Assembly: GCA_963693085.1 (NCBI GenBank) | Contig: OY856413.1 | Location: 466,929,879 to 466,993,878 of the forward strand | DNA: 64,000 nt | Origin: Alisma plantago-aquatica | Taxonomy: Eukaryota; Streptophyta; Magnoliopsida; Alismatales; Alismataceae | Direction: 5' to 3' | Shown: positions 23,939 to 35,480 of the stretch, in pieces | Layout of the letters: every line of letters begins with the position of its first letter | Position numbering within the stretch: position 1 is the stretch's first letter | Made by a program: the position numbers and the translations under genes | The notes under the pieces: model-generated | What the model was told of the DNA's origin: nothing | The model's input: the letters and a program-made list of their open reading frames with translations, nothing else | Database searches by the model: none

Positions 23939-24715
23939 AGTTTTGTTTGACAATGCAAGTGCTGTTAACCATTCCTCTACTATATCATATTTGGATGACA
24001 GCTTGGTTGGCTGGACACTTTATCGAAAATTTTCCTTGGCATCATCCCTTGAGCTGTAGCACCAACTTCACAACATATTGTTGGCATTAGGCCCTGTTGG
24101 CAGTGGAATGAAAGAGCCGATCATCAAGATTCCGTGAATTGGAACGTATCAAGCTGCATATGATGCTATACCTCCCAGGCAGATGGTGGCAAAACTTATG
24201 GAAACGATTATCGAGTAGGGCCCTTGTATCGGATGCCTTGTAAGAAAAAAAATCCAGTTATAGATTTAACCCTGAAATTTTGGGGTTAGGGAGGCATGCT
24301 TGTAGCTCTGGTCTGAATTTTTTTCTTCTTCTAATGAACAACTCAAAAATATTGTAATGAACTATTGAGAGCACAATTTAAGATCCATCTTTTGTTGATA
24401 CTCGGGCATAACGCATGCGATGCTTGGCTCCTTTATTAGAACGCAGAAACCGAAGTGCAATTTAAAGATAAAGAAAGAATTACATGCAATTCCTTCCACA
24501 TTATTTTCTACATAGTATACATTAAGACAAAAACCATTTAGGAAAGTTTCCTCGAGTGTTATTTGGTCTTTAGGGCGTCTTAAAATGAATTCAGTTGCTT
24601 CCTCAAGTAGCTGCTATTAAAAGACGATGTTTCACTGTAAATTATGGCCAGACAGAAACTTATTGTTGTTAAGCAATGAACATGTCAACTCGACCATTAC
24701 GGTCGAGTTTGAAAG
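23939..24715 (+). other. 3' UTR and downstream spacer of Fe-SOD
   Basis: The region after the stop likely holds the 3' UTR; the T-rich sequence ending near 24360 (AATATTGTAATGAAC) is a plausible polyadenylation zone. The rest up to the chromovirus at 24721 shows nothing recognisable. An inverted pair AACTCGACC / GGTCGAGTT near 24690-24710 is a small hairpin of unknown meaning. Confidence 0.4.
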
Positions 24716-24720
24716 GATGG

Positions 24721-24978
24721 TGATGTAGGACAGGCCTTACCTTATGAGCGCAGGTGTTGCTGTGTCGTTAGTTAGGTTATTTTTCCAGCCTACGAGATTT
24801 TATTATGTTTTTTCCTTCTTATTTTGAGTTTTTATAAAGTTATGTGGTTTAGTTTCACATGAGCTTCTGCCCGTTTAGTTTTTTTTTAGAAGCCTATATA
24901 AAGACTCTATTGTGTCTTTGTTTAAACATAGTTGAGTCATTCAGTCATATTTCTTCTTTAGTTATGTAAATCTAATTA
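24721..24978 (+). repeat. 5' LTR of the Reina-type element
   Basis: It starts TGATGTAGGACAGG and shares runs with the 3' copy, including TGTGTCGTTAGTTAG, TTTTATAAAGT and CCCGTTTAGT. The stretch CCTATATAAAG (about 24892-24902) is a good TATA box followed by the transcript leader. Confidence 0.8.
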
Positions 24979-24980
24979 TG

Positions 24981-24992
24981 TGGTGTTAGAGT
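24981..24992 (+). other. Degenerate primer binding site
   Basis: TGGTGTTAGAGT lies two bases after the 5' LTR and matches the tRNA-Met primer site TGGTATCAGAGC at nine of twelve positions. Confidence 0.65.
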
Positions 24993-25680
24993 CTAACCCT
25001 AACCTTTCTTGGGATTGTTTTCTTGCGCCCTCTAAACTTAGCCGCCACCCTCCCTAGTAAAATCTTGTCGCCGCCCTTTCCTTGCTAGACTTAGCTGCCA
25101 TCCACTATATCCTTCAACCACCACAGTCAGCTTCCAGGCGCCACCTATCCAACAAAAACCTTCATTGCCGTTGCCATCCACTGCATAACCCGTTGTCACT
25201 TCTGCCGCCTGCAACAAACTCTCCTGTCGCCGCCCCGTCATCCATAGCAATTGGCGTAGCTAGATCGACGCCTATAGCCAACAACATCCTTCAATGCTAG
25301 TAAGCAACCCCTAATAAATTTTTGGATCTGCCGATCGAGGGGCATATATCTTACTTCTTCAAGAGGTATTCTCTCGATTTATATCAAAGCTAAGGATGCA
25401 ACCATTGTCATCAATTTGGGTAAGATCTTTTCTAATGTGCTTTTGCTTATCTTCTGCAAATTTAGTACATTCGTAAACAGATCCATAGAGTATTTTGGTT
25501 TCTCTACCTACACATTGTCAAGTTTCATTTTTGTGGAAGATTTTTCCCCTGTTCTATGCATCACTTTACTATCATATTATTTGTCTGCATTGTTTTCTTG
25601 AAATATTGCGTTGTCCATTACAAGACCAAGCTTTTAAGAGATGCACTATTTTTTTTTCTTATCTTGTTGTGCAAATCTTA

Positions 25681-27069
25681 ATGTTTGGGCGTAGATTTAA
25701 CAACTCTGTTTTAGAACCCACTTCAGATGCAGCCCCTGAGTCTTCACAAACCACATTTACCCTAGATACCCTTGGCCAAGCGATCAACACAATCATGTCT
25801 GAGATTCCCACTATTTATCAAACACATATACTGTAGTTCAGTAAAAACTCGACACCTTTTATGAGGTATGGGATGCCACCAAATCTTAGAAATGCACCAC
25901 AAATCCCCCTAGCCCTACTCCTCTACAATTCTGCTACCACAACTCCATGAGACCCCTAACTACCATCCCTATGGAGATGTTGACCCTTATGCAGATCATG
26001 ATCCTTATTCACCACACCCCTATGTGGACCCACACCCCTATTAACCACCCTACCATCACACATCCCAACATGTTGGCCTACACAGACACACTATGCACCA
26101 CCACCACACCCCCTCCACGTGCTCCTCGTGCTTCACAATTTGTTCCTACACCCCATCACCAACCACTATCTCCATCACATCCTCCTAATGTCCTTCCTCG
26201 ATGCCATCCTTGACCCCCTGCCATGATATTTTTGCATAACCCCCTCGGGGACCTATCCCCTCCCCCCCAACAATCCATACGGTCAGTATCACCCGAGACC
26301 TCATCACCACATCAGAATGATATCACTCGACGAGTCAAAATTGATGCCCTGACTTTTGATGGTAAACTTGATCCCAAAGCTTTTCTCAATTGGATTGCTA
26401 GTTTGGAAGATTATTTCAATTGGTGTGGCATGAAAAACGCCCAAAAAATTAGATTTGCTAAGATGAAACTCAAAGGGTCAACCAAGCGATATTGGCAAGG
26501 TGTCCAGCGTGACATGGAGGGTACTGGTCAACCTCCCATCCTCTTTTGGGATGAGATGAAGACTAAGCTACGCGAGCGCTATGTACCCGCCCAATACCAA
26601 AGGCAACTTTTTTCTGCCTGTATGGCCCTTAGCCAAGGGTCTCATCTATTCAAGTGTACATGGAACAGTTTGAGGAGGTTAAGAACCATTGTATTCATAA
26701 TGACTCTGATTGAAAATCGGCTATTCATTTTGTACATCATTTATACCCTGATATTAAACAAGAAATGAAATTGCAATAGTATGCCTCCTTGGATGACACT
26801 TTTCACCATGCCCAAAAGGTAGAAAGTTACCTAAAACTTGCTTCTCGTGGTCCTTCATGTTCTCATTTTGGTCAATATACTCACCCAACCAATAATCCTT
26901 CCACCACCCATCTCACTGTACCTATCCCCTACCCCAACCATCTCCCTAGAGTTCTTCAACCCCTTCCTCTAGTAAAGGCAAGGAGGTAGTGACAACTTCA
27001 GTTTGACCTCCTCTATGAGGTCATCAATGCTGTCATTGTCATAGCATGACTCACCTAGCTGCCCAATGC
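25681..27069 (+). pseudogene. Chromovirus gag with zinc knuckle, decayed
   Basis: Gag forms the particle that packages the element RNA. A leader of about 690 bp precedes it. An N-terminal part starts near 25681; the core domain is in an open run at 26223-26655 with LTFDGKLDPKAFLNWIASLE, RYWQGV and FWDEMKTKLRERYVPAQYQ, typical of plant Ty3/gypsy gag. It continues in a shifted frame with LDDTFHHAQKVESYLKLASRG (26789-26850). A CCHC knuckle CCHCHSMTHLAAQC at 27028-27069 keeps all four zinc ligands. Frame changes and stops break the gene. Confidence 0.85.
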
Positions 27070-29215
27070 CCTCGTCGTTCTCTTTTTGTTCCCTCTGATT
27101 CTCATGATACCACCCCTGAGGATAACATTGAATATGAAGATATTTTTCCTACGACTAAACCTTCTGATGATGACATTGATTACAACTATGATTACGATCT
27201 ATCATATCTCTAGGTCATGCATGCTCTGTCTGCCCCATCAGAAGGGGACGGATGGAAACACACCACCCCCTTCCAGACCTTCTTTAAACATGCTAGTAAA
27301 TATAACAAACTACTCATTGATGGTGGCAATTCACATAACATCATTTCACCCCACGGATTGAAGTGCATGGAGTTGTGCCCATAGACCAATCCTCAGCCAC
27401 ATAAAGTCCACTGAGTGAACTAAATTAGCTTGACCATCGCCCAACGATGCCTTGTGCCCATCACTCTAGGTGATTATTGAGACTGCATTTGGTGTGATGT
27501 GTTGCCTATGGATGTTGGCCACGTCATTCTTGGTCATCATTAGATTTATGACTTAGATGCCCACAATGAGGGACATTCCAATGTTTATTCCTTCACGCAT
27601 AAAGGAAAACACATACAATTAGCACTTACTTGATTCATATCTCCTATTGAAAAGAGTCTACCACCATACCCCCAGACCTCTAAATCCTAGCACTCTCTAA
27701 ACCTTATCACCCGAAGAGAGTTGGAAGATGCCAGTTGCGAATTTGGATGCATGTATGTTATATATATCAAAGAATCCACTCTTATGTCAGTCCCCACCAC
27801 CATAACTTGTCCTTCTTCTTGACGAGTTCAAAGACATGACACCCATAGACCTTCATGATGAGATCCCCTCTTTGTGTGATATTCAACATGAGATTGATTT
27901 GATTCTAGGGTCTTCACTCCCTAATTGACATCATTACCATGTGAACCCAACTGAGCATACTAAATTGAATCACCAATTTGATGTCCTCCTTCTCAAAGGA
28001 TTCATTCGAGAGAGCAAGAGTCCTTGTGTGGTTCCTGCTCTCCTTGTCCCCAAGAAAGATGGTAGTTGGATAATATGCTTAGATTGTCGACCCAACGACA
28101 AGATCATTGTTAAATATTGTTTCCCTATTCCATGCATTGATGTGATGCCTGATCTATTGACATGATCCTTCTATATATCCAAGATTGATCCCCATAGAGG
28201 TTACACCATATCCATGACAAGGAGTCTCATGAATGAAATACTGTCTTCAAAACACCAGACAAATTATATGAGTGGTTGGTCTACCATTTAGCATGTCCAA
28301 CACACTCATCAGCTTCATGAGAGTCATTTAAACCATGTGTTGCAACCATTAATTGGTAGACTATTGGTGGTATACTTTGATGATTTTTGATATTTAGTAA
28401 GACTGAGGATGAACACCTGACTCATCTTTGACTTATCTTCATCTTTATTGCACTGAGAAATTGTATGTCAATCTAAAGAAGTGTTATTTTCTTCAATATA
28501 ATGTCCTTTTCCTTGGATACTCTGTGTCCTCTACCTTCATTGATGCCGACCCTATCAAAGTCAAATCCATCACTGATTGGTACCAACCCACTATAATATC
28601 TGATCTATGTAGCTTTCAGGGACTGCACTTCTTATCGTCACTTTGTTTGAGGATTCAACACTATTATGGCTCCTCTCACTGAATTAATGGAATGTGATAA
28701 GTGGATGCCATCCACCATACAAGCTTTTGAGGCTGTCGAAACTAAATTAATTGAAGCTCCTGATCTTTGCCTTCCCGATTTCTCACTTCTGTTTGAGGTA
28801 TAATGCAATGCTTCTAGTGTTGGAATTGGTGGTGTTCTAAGCCAAGAAGGGCACCATGTTGTCTTTTTTCAATGAGAAACTCAATGATGCTCAGCGTAAA
28901 TACTCCTCTCATGATAAAGAATTAGACACTGTTGTAAAATCTCCACGTCATAGGAGGCACTATGTTCTTCAATGGGAGTTCATCCTCTAGTCTGACCATT
29001 AGGCCCTTAGCTTCTTGAATTCTCAAAAGAATTTAAGTGCTCGTCACACCAAGTGGTGTGAGTTTCTTAAGCAATACACTTTTTTTCACAAACACCACTC
29101 TAGTGTCGAGAAAAAGACTGCATACGTTCTTAGTCGTTGCTTGACCATCCTACAATCTATGAGTATTGAAGTTGTGGGCTTCAACCGTCTGAAAGATCAA
29201 TATCTCATCTGTTAG
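27070..29215 (+). pseudogene. Chromovirus protease, reverse transcriptase and RNase H, decayed
   Basis: Protease remnant LLIDGGNSHNIIS lies near 27310-27350 with the Asp-Gly-Gly active-site form used by Reina elements. RT begins with FDVLLLKGFIRESKSP and PALLVPKKDGSW (about 27960-28070). The catalytic YFDD at 28373-28384 survives and is followed at once by a stop. FLGYSVS and FQGLHF follow (28510-28630). RNase H remnants include an FEV-stop-CNASSVGIGGVLSQEGH run near 28795-28850 and DKELDTVVKS (about 28916). At least six stops or shifts interrupt it. Confidence 0.85.
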
Positions 29216-30620
29216 ACTTTGGAATTATACATTTTGACCTCCTCGGCATCACACCTAGACATGATTATGATTTTATCCTACGTGTTGGATTTCTTTTTTG
29301 TGGTAGCAAGTTATGTATCCCTTCCACTTCAATTCAAGATTTTCTCATTTGGGAATTACATACTAGTGATCTCGCTGGTCATTTTAGTAGGGATAAGACA
29401 ATCATTCTAGTGACTGATAGATTTTATTGACCCTCCTTACATCGTGTCTGACTGTCATACTTGTCAATAGGCAAAAAATAAAAGACAAAATAAGGGCCTT
29501 TACACTCCTCTCCTGATTCCCCATGAGCCTTGGAAGAACCTAAGTTTGGATTTTGTTCTGGGTCTTCTTCATGCTTCACAAGGGCATGACTCTGTGTTTT
29601 TAGTTGTAAATCATTTTTCTCAGATGACCCACTTCATTGTCTATAGTAAGACTTATCACTCCTCTCATATCACCCGCCTTATCTTTAATGAGGTTGTCAA
29701 GCTACATGGACCTCCCACCATCAAAGTTGCTGACCATGATGCAAAATTTGTTAGCTACTTATGGAAGACTTTATACAAAATATATGGTACCAACCTCAAA
29801 ATTTTCTTCTGCCTTCCATCCTCAAACTGATGGTCAAACAGAGGCGGTTAATAGGAGGTTGGGTAACCTCCTGTGATTTCTTGTGGGTGAACATTTAGGC
29901 AATTGGGACTTATTGCTACCTACTTCTGAATTTGCTTGCAATATTCTGATAATCGATCCACAAGAAAGAGACCTTCTGAAGTTATTAATGGTTACAAGTC
30001 CTATCACTCTATAGATCTCGTTCCTATGTCCACTAGTGACCACCCTTCCCACATCAGAGAGACCTTTTCCCAATACATTCATGATTTCATGTCGAGATTT
30101 GCCGAGAACTAATTCTGTCTTATGAAAACTCTAAGCTTTCTGTAGATGCACACCGCAAGTTTTAAGAATTTAATGAGGTAGATTATGTGTTAGTACACGT
30201 GCGCCGAATGCTACCCTAAAAATTCTTTCAAGAAGCTTCATACCAGAGCATCAAGACCTTTCTAAATACTTAGTTAATAGGAACCCAATGCCTATGTACT
30301 TGATTTGCCAGGGTATTAGTACATTATTCATTGTGGTGGATCTTTCTCCTTATCGTGGTGCATCTGAGGATCCTCCACCACCAACGACATGTTCATCACA
30401 TTGTCATTGTGCTTCACCGTCCTCTTCTGCCTCGACCTCCTCACCACTCGTGCAAGTGCATCGACACTATCTTGGAAGACAAGACTGTCCTTACCGGCTA
30501 GGGCACCATACATCGTTTCTTGGTCTGGATAGACAATTCTCTGATAGATGCCACATGGATCACCGAGGAGGAATTTCGTTGCATTGATGCAGATCTTCTT
30601 GAGCTCTACCTCAGCATTGA
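29216..30620 (+). pseudogene. Chromovirus integrase with C-terminal chromodomain, decayed
   Basis: Integrase joins element DNA to the host; the chromodomain steers it toward marked chromatin. The zinc-binding end retains CHTCQ (about 29454-29468). The catalytic core has the first Asp in LDFVLGL (about 29545), the second in ADHDAKF (about 29720) and the Glu in HPQTDGQTEAVN in a shifted frame (29815-29850). The chromodomain spans about 30469-30620: ILEDKTVLTG, stop, HRFLVWIDNSLIDATWITEE and IDADLLELY, matching the plant Reina type. All catalytic residues are visible but the frame is broken. Confidence 0.85.
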
Positions 30621-30692
30621 CTCGACGAAGTCATGCCTTTTACATCAGAGGAGAGTTGTCGCAAGACATACCCTACCTTTACGCACTTACAA

Positions 30693-30920
30693 ATGTAGCG
30701 ATCGCCGTGTCGTTAGTTAGACCTTTTTTCCAACTTACATTATTTTATTAGGTATTTTTTTATTTTGGACTTTTATAAAGTCATGTGGTTTAATCCCACA
30801 TTGACCAAAACCCGTTTAGTCTTTTTTTTAGAAGTCTATGTTTAAACATATTTGATGAACGGAAATTATTTCATTAGTCATTTAGCCGCATTTCTTCTTT
30901 TAATTCTGTAGATTTAATTA
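30693..30920 (+). repeat. 3' LTR of the Reina-type element
   Basis: It aligns with 24721-24978 but lacks part of its first 40 bp and the segment with the TATA box and downstream bases (5' copy 24892-24920), and gains about 20 bp near 30850. The left edge is approximate. It ends at 30920, before the gatgg duplication. Confidence 0.75.
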
Positions 30921-30925
30921 GATGG

Positions 30926-31245
30926 GCAACAGACCACAACGGACGGTTTGTTGGAAATTATGAATAGAGAACAACTACATGTAGCATAAGTTGTATGTGG
31001 TTTCCTCCGGGGTTTTCAAAGTAAATCCAGATGCTACCATTCTATTGGGTAATACATAGAGTACACACTAATGGCGACCAAAACTTTGATGGGGAGGAAG
31101 TGTTCAAGGCGAACGCGTTCAGGTTTCTCTACTGTCTCCAAGTGGATGGCTAAACAAGGGTTACACATGATTAAAGTTGAATCTGATGCAACGCGTTTTA
31201 CAACTAAGATTAACTCAGATGTAAGAGGGCCGAGTCCTAACATGA
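30926..31245. other. Spacer between chromovirus and solo LTR
   Basis: A plus-strand open frame from ATG 31071 runs into the solo LTR. With the LTR and one duplication copy removed, the frame continues to a stop at about 34419. The continuation resembles a transposon-associated domain (see findings). Otherwise nothing is recognised. Confidence 0.35.
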
Positions 31246-31250
31246 ATGTG

Positions 31251-34200
31251 TGTAACGACCCTCAAAATCCAGTCCCAAAAGTTTTGATGTTTAATAAAGG
31301 TGAAACCCTAGGTTGAATGAATTTTCTTACATTTGTTCATGTAAGTGGAGACCATGCTTAAGTAGTATGTCAGAATGAGTTTAGAGTACATCAAGATACT
31401 ACGTGAACATTTAATTTGATTCATCAATACTTACACACATCAATGTCAATTAACACACAAAACCTAACCCTAATTATGCAATGGTGACTAGTTAGGGGTT
31501 AATTGATAGTTTTGGCACACATACATATAAAATGTATCCCAATATTTGGTATATGAGTAAATAATAGGATAATAGAGTTTCCCTCGGATTTTGGTAATAA
31601 AATTCCTTTTTAATGATTATTAACATATTAATTACCCTAAATAGCTAATGGGGTAAAACACCTATTTCCCTAACTCATATCCAAAATCTAATTGGATAAT
31701 TAGATTCCTCATGGTCGTATTAGCTTGCTCACCAAATTTGGTTACTTTTAGATAATCCTAGATGCCTCTAATGCCATTAGGAAAAAATAGAAGATAATGA
31801 CTAATCCTTGATTAATTAGTTTGATAATCGCAAGCATCGTTTGATTTTTCCTAAGTTTTGGGCTTGCAGCCTGTCACGTGGAGCTAAGCGCACCCGGCTC
31901 CTTTCTGGGCCGTTGGATGAGAATCTGACGAGAGGGACTTTGTCCCCTACCTCCCGCAGTATCCACGCAGGGAGAGTAACTGTTGGCCGATCCTTAGCCC
32001 GACGATTTCTCAGTCTCCCCTTAACGACTTCCATTTATCTCAACGCCAACAGCACCGGGAAATCTCCGTGAACCTAGAGAGCCCTAACTCGATCCCTGCA
32101 AGTGCCTATTGAGAGAACGCCCAATAAGCCTCTCCCTCCAGTCCACGGCGTCGCCTTCCCTAGGCCAAGTAGGTCCATCGGACCGAGGGAAAGAGATATA
32201 GAAAGCATCTACGACCCCTGTTAAACCATCCCCATCCACCAATTCTGCCAAAGCTGACGCGAGGAACCGCCGCAGATCCGATCCACCTCAGTGACGCCGG
32301 CGAGCTCGAGCATGGAGCTCCGGCCTTCTAAGTTCAATCAAACCTCCAGTAAGCATCCTTACACTCGTCTCTAGCTATTTCTTTGGTCCTTAGCCCTCAC
32401 GGTTCACCCCAACGCTGTACCTACAAGCTCAGTTTCAGGCCGGAGGAACCTGACCTCCGACTACCCCTCTCAGCCGTAGTCAGTCCACGAAAGCCAGTGT
32501 TTCTGAGTCAGTAGGGTACCACAAAGATGAATCCAGGTTTGTTTTACTCGAATCGCCTTGTTGTGCCATTTTCCAGTTCGAGCTCCATTGCTCTGTTTCC
32601 AGCAATTAGTGGACGGTTCATATCTGTTTAGGGGTGGTTTTCGGTCTTCTTGCCATGGGGTTTCCTTCCCCAAGTTCCTGGAGAGACGATGCATCCTTCT
32701 ATGCCTTCAATTTTCCCTGATCCAGGACATAATCCTGAATCCTAGTTTGTGATCCTAGCCGCTCTGTTCTTCGACCGGGGCGGAAGCAAGTACCCGTAGC
32801 TCCAGATCCCCATGGAGTCCCAACAAGGGCTCGCTTGACTCATCCCAAGGAACCAGTTTAGCAACTTGTTTTCGTCATATCAAGTTAGAGGGTTGAAGTC
32901 TGTGTGAGGTTCCTTGCTCCAGCAGGACCTTCGAAGCCATTGCAGCAAAGAAGAAGCCAGGAGGAGCAATTTACTCACCTACCCTCACAAACCAAATCGA
33001 ATTATCATGTATCCAAGGGCGTTTCTGGTATTTCACGAAGTTTGTTTGATAACATCTGTGTTTGTTTTAACTGAGATTTTGACCAAGTCGGCCCCTGTCA
33101 CGCTATGCTTAGAAAAAAACTTGGAGGGAACATCGGTCTTTTCCCCTGCGCGAGGTCAGGTTTCAGAAATCATATTTAAATGTTTATCTAGCTTCTGATT
33201 GGCCAGTTTTAACCTGATTTTCAATAAATCATAGAAAATAATTTATAGCTCAGATGGGGACGATCCATATATGATTTTTGATTAGTTTTTCGAGATCTAT
33301 TGAATGGTCAAGGTTTTAGATCTATTTTCCCAACCAAGATTTCATGGTTTATTGAAAACCCTAAAACCCTAGGCTTAATCATGATAATTAATACACTTAT
33401 ATGTTGAACAGGATAATTAGGATTGATCAGGACTCAAATTTTATTCGTGTACCTCCTCAACCTCAGGTAAGCGGGTCCATGCACTTTGAGTATATAGTAT
33501 TAGCTTTCATCGGTTTATAATCATTATGATAATTAAGATGAATGACATGCATAGTTATGTGTTCAAATTAAATCTTAACAATATCCAAGTTCCTGTAAAT
33601 TTATTTCTTTAATGTTATGCCTCAATGCTATTTCAAGAATCAATATTGTGTTCACATGAAGTCCAAGTAAAGTTAATTAGTTCCAAGATATTGATGAAAT
33701 ACGTAGTGGGTTGGATTACTTTATCCTCATCATGTTAATGTTGAGCTTACAAGCCTTATGAGCACCATTGGTGCATAAGTATCAAGGATACTTCAATCAA
33801 CCATCAAGAGCATGTTATGTGAATCTAAATCCATTGTTCAATTAGTTTCATGCTTTTTCTTATTTCCAAGTTACTAAGTTGTAATAATAATGTTCTATGC
33901 CGCTTACTCTAACGTAGTTTTTATTGTATGCATGGCTGGGGGCGGGATGCCCACAGGTACAAAGCAACTTTCAAGAAAGGTCTATATGAAGATCAGCTTA
34001 AGGAATAGATCAACATTTCCTAAAGATGTATATGGTGGGGTGCCATCTACGCTATAAGATCCTGATGTTATAGATAACTTTATGTATTAATTATTTTTAA
34101 TCATGTATATCCTAGTTAGCTTCAATTCAAGAAACCAATTCTGAACAATGTATAAATCAATTTCAATATCAATGTATGGTGTTTGTTTACTTTATTTGCA

Positions 34201-34304
34201 ATGTCTATCGTTGTTGTGGCATCCCTTTGAGCTATAGTAACCCATGTTATGGAAAACATGGGTATTGCTTCCGTTGACACATGTATGCTTAAGGGGGTGT
34301 TACA
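31251..34304 (-). repeat. Solo LTR (3.05 kb)
   Basis: The segment starts TGTAACGACCC, ends GGGTGTTACA and is flanked by exact 5-bp duplications atgtg (31246-31250 and 34305-34309). No primer site, polypurine tract or internal domain adjoins it, so it is the product of recombination between two LTRs. Minus orientation is inferred because TGTAACACCCC is the usual start of this LTR class and the LTR at 60112-62951 has the same TGTAACGACCC edge beside a minus-strand pol. A GC-rich block lies at about 31860-33160; its short frames look like chance. Confidence 0.88.
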
Positions 34305-34460
34305 ATGTGTTTGGCGAAACAGATCACCTCAAACTTGCTTTTACTTTCTTCCTCTTTTCTTACATTCTTAGAGAAGGAAATTGTGAAACTCACAAAGTCA
34401 CCAGCATGGTTTTGGGTAAATGAGCTTGGCTACCTATGGAATATGGATAGAAACTTCATT

Positions 34461-34570
34461 TTTGATTCGGATGACTCCCATGTAATCGCTTCTACTTGTG
34501 TTTGATTCGGATGACTCTCATGTAATCGCTTCTGCTTGTGTTTGATCTGGATGTCTCTCATGTAATCGCT
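34461..34570. repeat. 40-bp tandem repeat, 2.75 copies
   Basis: Copies start at 34461, 34501 and 34541, each opening TTTGAT(T/C)(C/T)GGATG and containing TCATGTAATCGCT or a one-base variant. Copies 1 and 2 differ at two positions. Confidence 0.9.
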
Positions 34571-35250
34571 AATATATGGATGATGTTTTACCTCTAAAAG
34601 AATGCTCACAATTAGATTATGTTCACCCTTAGGTGTCTATGTGCGGTTAGGGGTAACTAGGACGCCATGTGGTGTAGTATTATGTAATCTTATCAAACAT
34701 GATTAAAAACATCTCTGCAACTATTGAATGGGATGTAGATAATACTTGTCAATCAAATGTGATTTGGAATTAGTGACTCCCAAAGAGACATTGAAACATT
34801 TAACATCCAAACATGGCCGAGATGTATCCAATGAATAATGCTCATAATCTGACACTCATGGGTTCTAATATATCCTGAGACCTTATTATACTTAAATTTA
34901 GATATCACTAATGGGTAACAAATATATATGTATCCGTCATGTCCATGCTTACCATATTAGTTTCCACATGTCAGGTCGTACAAACTTTTTCTGTACGCCA
35001 CATTCTAGTTTCACAAGTAATTCAAGTAGATGATTATTGTTGGGAATATGGTAACACCCCTTTCACAAATAAAAGTATTGTGTCTAAGAATAGTTCCAAA
35101 AATAGAATTTATATTGGTAATGACAATAAAACTTTCTTCTTCTAGATAAAACAGTACGTGATAACCGTTGTGCCCTCTTTTTTTAAGACTGAAAACCGTT
35201 GTATCATCTAGTATATTGACATTCTTATTGTTTTTTGTTTCACAACATAA

Positions 35251-35480
35251 GGTTTGTTTAGAATGTCGGGAATCGTGGGGAAGGAAGACAAAGAGAAAAG
35301 TTCATATTGTAAGGTTTCACAATACGATCAGTAAGGGAGGGAAATGGAGGAGAAGGACTTGTATGTATTTCATGGGACTTTGCTCTACACCAAATGAGGG
35401 TGGGGATAAGGGAAATGAGAAAGACTTGGCGGGAAATTTTTGATAATTTCTCTTTACTTTCCACATGCTAACCAAACATC
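35251..35480. mobile_element. Possible MITE (fold-back, about 230 bp)
   Basis: The left end GGTTTGTTTAGAATG and the reverse complement of the right end, GATGTTTGGTTAGCATG, are similar, and both are followed by purine-rich GGGAA or GGAAAG. The terminal style suits hAT-type MITEs. No clear target duplication was found. Confidence 0.4.

Larger units (their letters stand above)
24721..30920 (+). mobile_element. Reina-type chromovirus (Ty3/gypsy), decayed, plus strand
   Basis: The element is bounded by a 5-bp duplication gatgg (24716-24720 and 30921-30925) and has short LTRs (24721-24978 and about 30693-30920) of the size usual for Reina elements. Coding remnants occur in order: gag, zinc knuckle, protease, RT, RNase H, integrase, chromodomain. 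Frames are broken by many stops and shifts. It lies about 780 bp downstream of the SOD stop codon. Weak LTR ends (TG to TA) and heavy LTR divergence point to an old insertion. Confidence 0.88.
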
